Below, piece after piece: positions 44,942 to 47,807 of a stretch of 47,807 nucleotides of DNA (position 1 is the stretch's first letter; every line of letters starts with the position of its first letter). The notes under the pieces are model-generated. The model did no database searches, was not told the DNA's origin, and worked only from the letters and a program-made list of their open reading frames with translations. Position numbers and translations under genes: made by a program. This DNA comes from Candidatus Bipolaricaulota bacterium (GTDB lineage: Bacteria; Bipolaricaulota; Bipolaricaulia; Bipolaricaulales; Bipolaricaulaceae), in NCBI GenBank assembly GCA_026418075.1, contig JAOACA010000005.1, forward strand, positions 1 to 47,807. Reading direction: 5' to 3'.

Positions 44942-46105
44942 ATGAAGCGGGCTCTCGCGATTGCTGTTGCGCTGTGTACGCTTGGGTTTGCGGGCTTCTC
45001 CCAGATCGCCATCAAGGGGAGCTGGACGGCCTCCGTGTGCCTTGTCCCCTCGACGACCCTCACGAGCACCCTCAACCTGACCTACACGGTCGCCGGGTTT
45101 GACATCACGAGCATCACCGGGTTCGGCGCGGCCGGGATCACGTCCCAGCGGTTCACGTTCAAGGGCGTGTTCGGGCCGTTCTCCGCGTCGGGGAACGTGT
45201 GGTTCCAGCCCTCGCCGGCCGCCTACCTCGCCGCGGACGCGGTGACGAGCTTTGACTTCGGCGGGATCGCGATCGGGGCCACGGTCCGCCACTGGACGCC
45301 GGGGAACTTCCGGACGACCGAGTGGGCGCCGGACAGCGACCCCTGCGCGACCCAGACCCCGCCCGGTGTCGGCTACCTCCAGTACATCTTCACCGGGACG
45401 ATCTCCCCGCTTTCGATCCGCGCTCGGTTTGCGGACTGCTGCACCGGGGCCTCGTTCCAGGACCTGCGGATCTCCCTCACCGGGGTCGACCTCTGCTGCG
45501 GGATCAAGTACAACGCGGTTGTTGACTTCACGAAGGCCGGGTTCCAGAGCCTGACCCTCTCCGGGATCAACATCCCGCTCTGCTGCGGCGTGTCGTTCGA
45601 CCTCTCGATCACCTACTCCGTCGCCGCCAAGTCCGTGACCTTCACCCCGAAGTTCGCCGGGATCGCCGAGGCGTGCTTCACGGTGTGGGGCGGGCCGGTC
45701 TCCGGCGCGACGACCAACATCTGGGAAGGCCTCCGGATTGACGGGTTCCGGATCCGCTGCACGATCGCCGACTGCAACTACCTCGAGTACGTCCACGCCT
45801 TCGCTCCGACGGCTGGGACGATCCCGTCCGCGATCCGCGCCAAGTTCCTCGCGGCCTGCCAGGAGAACGAGTACCTCGAGCTCGGGTTCTGCGGCGCCGG
45901 CTGCTGCGGCGGGAAGTACGAGGTCAGCCTCCGGATCCTGTGGTCCACGACCCTCACCAACCCCGGCCTCTTCGGCGTGACCCGGTTCGTCGGCTCGGCG
46001 AAGATCCCGGTGATGGCGAACTTCACCCTCAACCTCGACTTCGTGATGCCGGCCGCGGCCTGCGCTTCGGCCAGCTTCTGCTTCGGCTGGACGTTCACGT
46101 TCTAG
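44942..46105 (+). CDS. Exported cysteine-rich beta-barrel-like protein, paralogue of 1611..2780
   Basis: Signal peptide; FADCCTG, VDLCCGI, IPLCCGV, LGFCGAGCCGGKY, C-terminal FGWTFTF; AAGGAGG Shine-Dalgarno. Confidence 0.82.
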   Translation: MKRALAIAVALCTLGFAGFSQIAIKGSWTASVCLVPSTTLTSTLNLTYTVAGFDITSITGFGAAGITSQRFTFKGVFGPFSASGNVWFQPSPAAYLAADAVTSFDFGGIAIGATVRHWTPGNFRTTEWAPDSDPCATQTPPGVGYLQYIFTGTISPLSIRARFADCCTGASFQDLRISLTGVDLCCGIKYNAVVDFTKAGFQSLTLSGINIPLCCGVSFDLSITYSVAAKSVTFTPKFAGIAEACFTVWGGPVSGATTNIWEGLRIDGFRIRCTIADCNYLEYVHAFAPTAGTIPSAIRAKFLAACQENEYLELGFCGAGCCGGKYEVSLRILWSTTLTNPGLFGVTRFVGSAKIPVMANFTLNLDFVMPAAACASASFCFGWTFTF

Positions 46106-46126
46106 TCGAGCCGCTGCGCTTACACG

Positions 46127-46159
46127 GCGGGCCCTGGGAAACCAGGGCCCGCTCTTTTT
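46127..46159 (+). terminator. Intrinsic terminator of 44942..46105
   Basis: GCGGGCCCTGG-GAAA-CCAGGGCCCGC followed by TCTTTTT. Confidence 0.9.
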
Positions 46160-46262
46160 CCGCTCGGCCGCCGATCCCCTCTTCCTACAGGACGTTGCGG
46201 AGACCGAGAGGGCCTCGCGGCTGCGGATACGGAAGGCGCGGGGAGGATTCCCGGGTAACCCC

Positions 46263-46413
46263 ATGGAGCCGTCCGGCCCGTTCCAGGTGTCCCGCGAGGG
46301 GGCCAACGAGGCCCTGCCGATCGTGACGGTGCTCCCCCTCACGGGTGCGGCGGCCCGGATGCCGGGTTGACCCCAGCGAGGTGCTCCTGACGGCGGGAGC
46401 GGCCGATCGTGGG
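46263..46413 (+). pseudogene. Frameshifted remnant of MazF/PemK-family toxin
   Basis: Frame 1: SGPFQVSREGANEALPIVTVLPLTGAAARMPG-stop; +1 frame: RVDPSEVLLTAGAADRGR; together resemble the VVSxDGANxxLPxVTVLPLT...VxPSEVLLPAG stretch of MazF. Confidence 0.5.
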
Positions 46414-46471
46414 CGGGGGATAACCCCAAGTGCGCCTCCCAAGTTTCACCCTCTTCCCCGGGATGGGAGGG

Positions 46472-46500
46472 AAAAAGAAGGCCCCGGCGCGCCGGGGCCT
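46472..46500 (-). terminator. Intrinsic terminator of 46524..47807
   Basis: Reverse strand AGGCCCCGGC-GC-GCCGGGGCCT followed by TCTTTTTC. Confidence 0.85.
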
Positions 46501-46523
46501 CCTCCCTTGGGTTCTCCGACCCC

Positions 46524-47807
46524 CTACGGGGCGTCCCCCTCGAGCTCCCGGATCGTCCCCGTCACCACGTGGAACCCCAAGGTCCCCTGGGCGATCCGGA
46601 AGTCGTGGACCGGGAGCACGGCCCCGATCGCCTCCACGGGCTTGAGGAACAGCATCGGGTTGTAGGGCGGGGAGACCTTCTTGGAGCGGAGGAAGGCCAT
46701 CGCCCGGGCGTCGGCCGGCGTCCGGGGGGTGGGGTCCCCGTCGCCGTCGAGGTCGAGGTACAGCTTGAGCTCGAGGATCCAACCGGCGTCCGTGAGCTCG
46801 AACTGGAGGTCCACCCACCCGGACCCGATCGTCCCCTGCCAGAGGAGGTTCCGGTTGTTGTTCGTGAGGGTGGGGGCCGGGCCGGAGCTGGGGGTCACGG
46901 CCACGTTCCGGAACTGGCCCACGGTCCCAAGCTCCACTTGGAACGGGCGGGGGCTCGTCCAGGTCGCGCTCCCAGCCACGGTGACGTGCCACCGGTACTG
47001 GGGGTCGCCCCACACGTAGATCCCGGGCTTGTCAATCGTCGGCATCCCGGGGAGGCTCGGGGGCGGCGGAGGCGGGGTCCCCACGGTGATCGTCCGCGTG
47101 GTCGTCCCCGTCGCCCCGAGGTTGTCGGTCACGGTGAGGGTCACGGTGTAGGTTCCGGGGGCGGTGTAGCGCTTCTGGATCTGGGGCCCGGTGCCCGTGG
47201 CCCCGTCCCCGAAGTTCCAGCTCCAGGCCACCACCGCCCCATCGGGGTCGGTCGAGGCCCGGCCGTCGAACGTGATCCACTGGTTCACCTGGGGGTTCGC
47301 CGGGGAGAAGGTGAACGAGGCCGTCGGGGGCTGGTTGGGAGCCGGTTGGATCGTGTACGGGGCCGATCCTTCGGCCCACGCCCCGGCCGGGACGTTTGCG
47401 GAAAGCCACGCCCGGACCTGGGAGAGGAACAGGGGCCCGTTCGTCGAGAGGATCGGGTACCCGGCGGGGTAGCTCGTCGGGAAGAGGGGGATCGCCCGGT
47501 CGGCGGCGAAGGCCACGATCTGCTCCGAGCCCACCGGCTCGGAGGTGATGAAGGCGTAGGTCGCGTTCCGCGGGAAGACGGTCGTCCCGGCGGGAACCGG
47601 AAGCGCCGCGTCTCGCCAGTTGGGGAAGAGGAGGATCGCCCGGCCAGCGGCGTCGAGCTCCACGAGGTAGAGGTGGCTCGCCCTCGACAGGGTCACCGTG
47701 ATCCGCACCGCCTCGCCCACGGTGTAGCTCCCCTTGTCCGTGGCCACAGCGAGCGCGAGCGCCGGCGCAGTCAGGGTGAGCTGGGCGGTGTTGTTCCCCT
47801 CGTCGGA
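46524..47807 (-). CDS. Multidomain exported protein, partial: CARDB-like end, DUF4384-like domain, PKD domain, C-terminal domain
   Basis: Frame is open to window edge (SDEGNNTAQLTLTAPALALAVATDKGSYTVGE); DUF4384-like YTVGEAVRITVTLSRASHLYLVELDAAGRAILLFPN; PKD WSWNFGDGATGTGP; polyproline linker. Confidence 0.75.
   Translation of the reverse strand, partial: SDEGNNTAQLTLTAPALALAVATDKGSYTVGEAVRITVTLSRASHLYLVELDAAGRAILLFPNWRDAALPVPAGTTVFPRNATYAFITSEPVGSEQIVAFAADRAIPLFPTSYPAGYPILSTNGPLFLSQVRAWLSANVPAGAWAEGSAPYTIQPAPNQPPTASFTFSPANPQVNQWITFDGRASTDPDGAVVAWSWNFGDGATGTGPQIQKRYTAPGTYTVTLTVTDNLGATGTTTRTITVGTPPPPPPSLPGMPTIDKPGIYVWGDPQYRWHVTVAGSATWTSPRPFQVELGTVGQFRNVAVTPSSGPAPTLTNNNRNLLWQGTIGSGWVDLQFELTDAGWILELKLYLDLDGDGDPTPRTPADARAMAFLRSKKVSPPYNPMLFLKPVEAIGAVLPVHDFRIAQGTLGFHVVTGTIRELEGDAP

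Noticed and set aside
1-47807. CRISPR arrays, tRNA/rRNA genes, transposases or prophage genes
   Set aside because: None seen by eye; no regularly spaced repeats or mobile-element ORFs, though a covariance-model search for tRNA/ncRNA was not possible

Overview
This 47.8 kb high-GC bacterial chromosomal window is densely coding. I infer an anaerobic and possibly thermophilic diderm lineage, perhaps Bipolaricaulota/OP1-like, but the taxon is a guess. The centrepiece is a 14-gene cluster at 26252-34086 that reads in the same order as the archaeal (Thermococcales) membrane-bound, Mrp-linked [NiFe]-hydrogenase mbhA-N. Both NiFe-ligand CxxC motifs are intact. The cluster is divergent from hypB-hypA, and hypF lies nearby. 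An alanine racemase gene and a HEPN/MNT pair sit between hypF and hypA. The rest is mostly housekeeping: amrS-like, tsaE, pheT, a CNNM/CBS protein, ffh-rpsP-khpA-trmD, ruvX, ruvA, acyl/acetyl-CoA synthetase, cdd, a DRG-type GTPase, mutS2, xpt-guaA and glmS. There is also an envelope set of lipoproteins, PKD/CARDB proteins, porin-like proteins, an M1 peptidase with a possible barrel tail, and a CehA-type hydrolase. The most unusual signals are: (1) a paralogous pair of cysteine-rich, CC-motif exported proteins, one near each end of the window, both ending GWTFTF; (2) about eleven genes whose best -10 hexamer lies only 5-10 nt before the start codon, suggesting leaderless mRNAs, whereas exported proteins have Shine-Dalgarno leaders; (3) a divergent Ffh and a KhpA lacking GxxG; (4) recurrent shared CTAG stop codons at convergent gene ends; (5) a frameshifted mazF/pemK-like remnant. 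I saw no rRNA, tRNA, CRISPR array or transposase. All family calls are from motif recognition by eye; no database searches were run.
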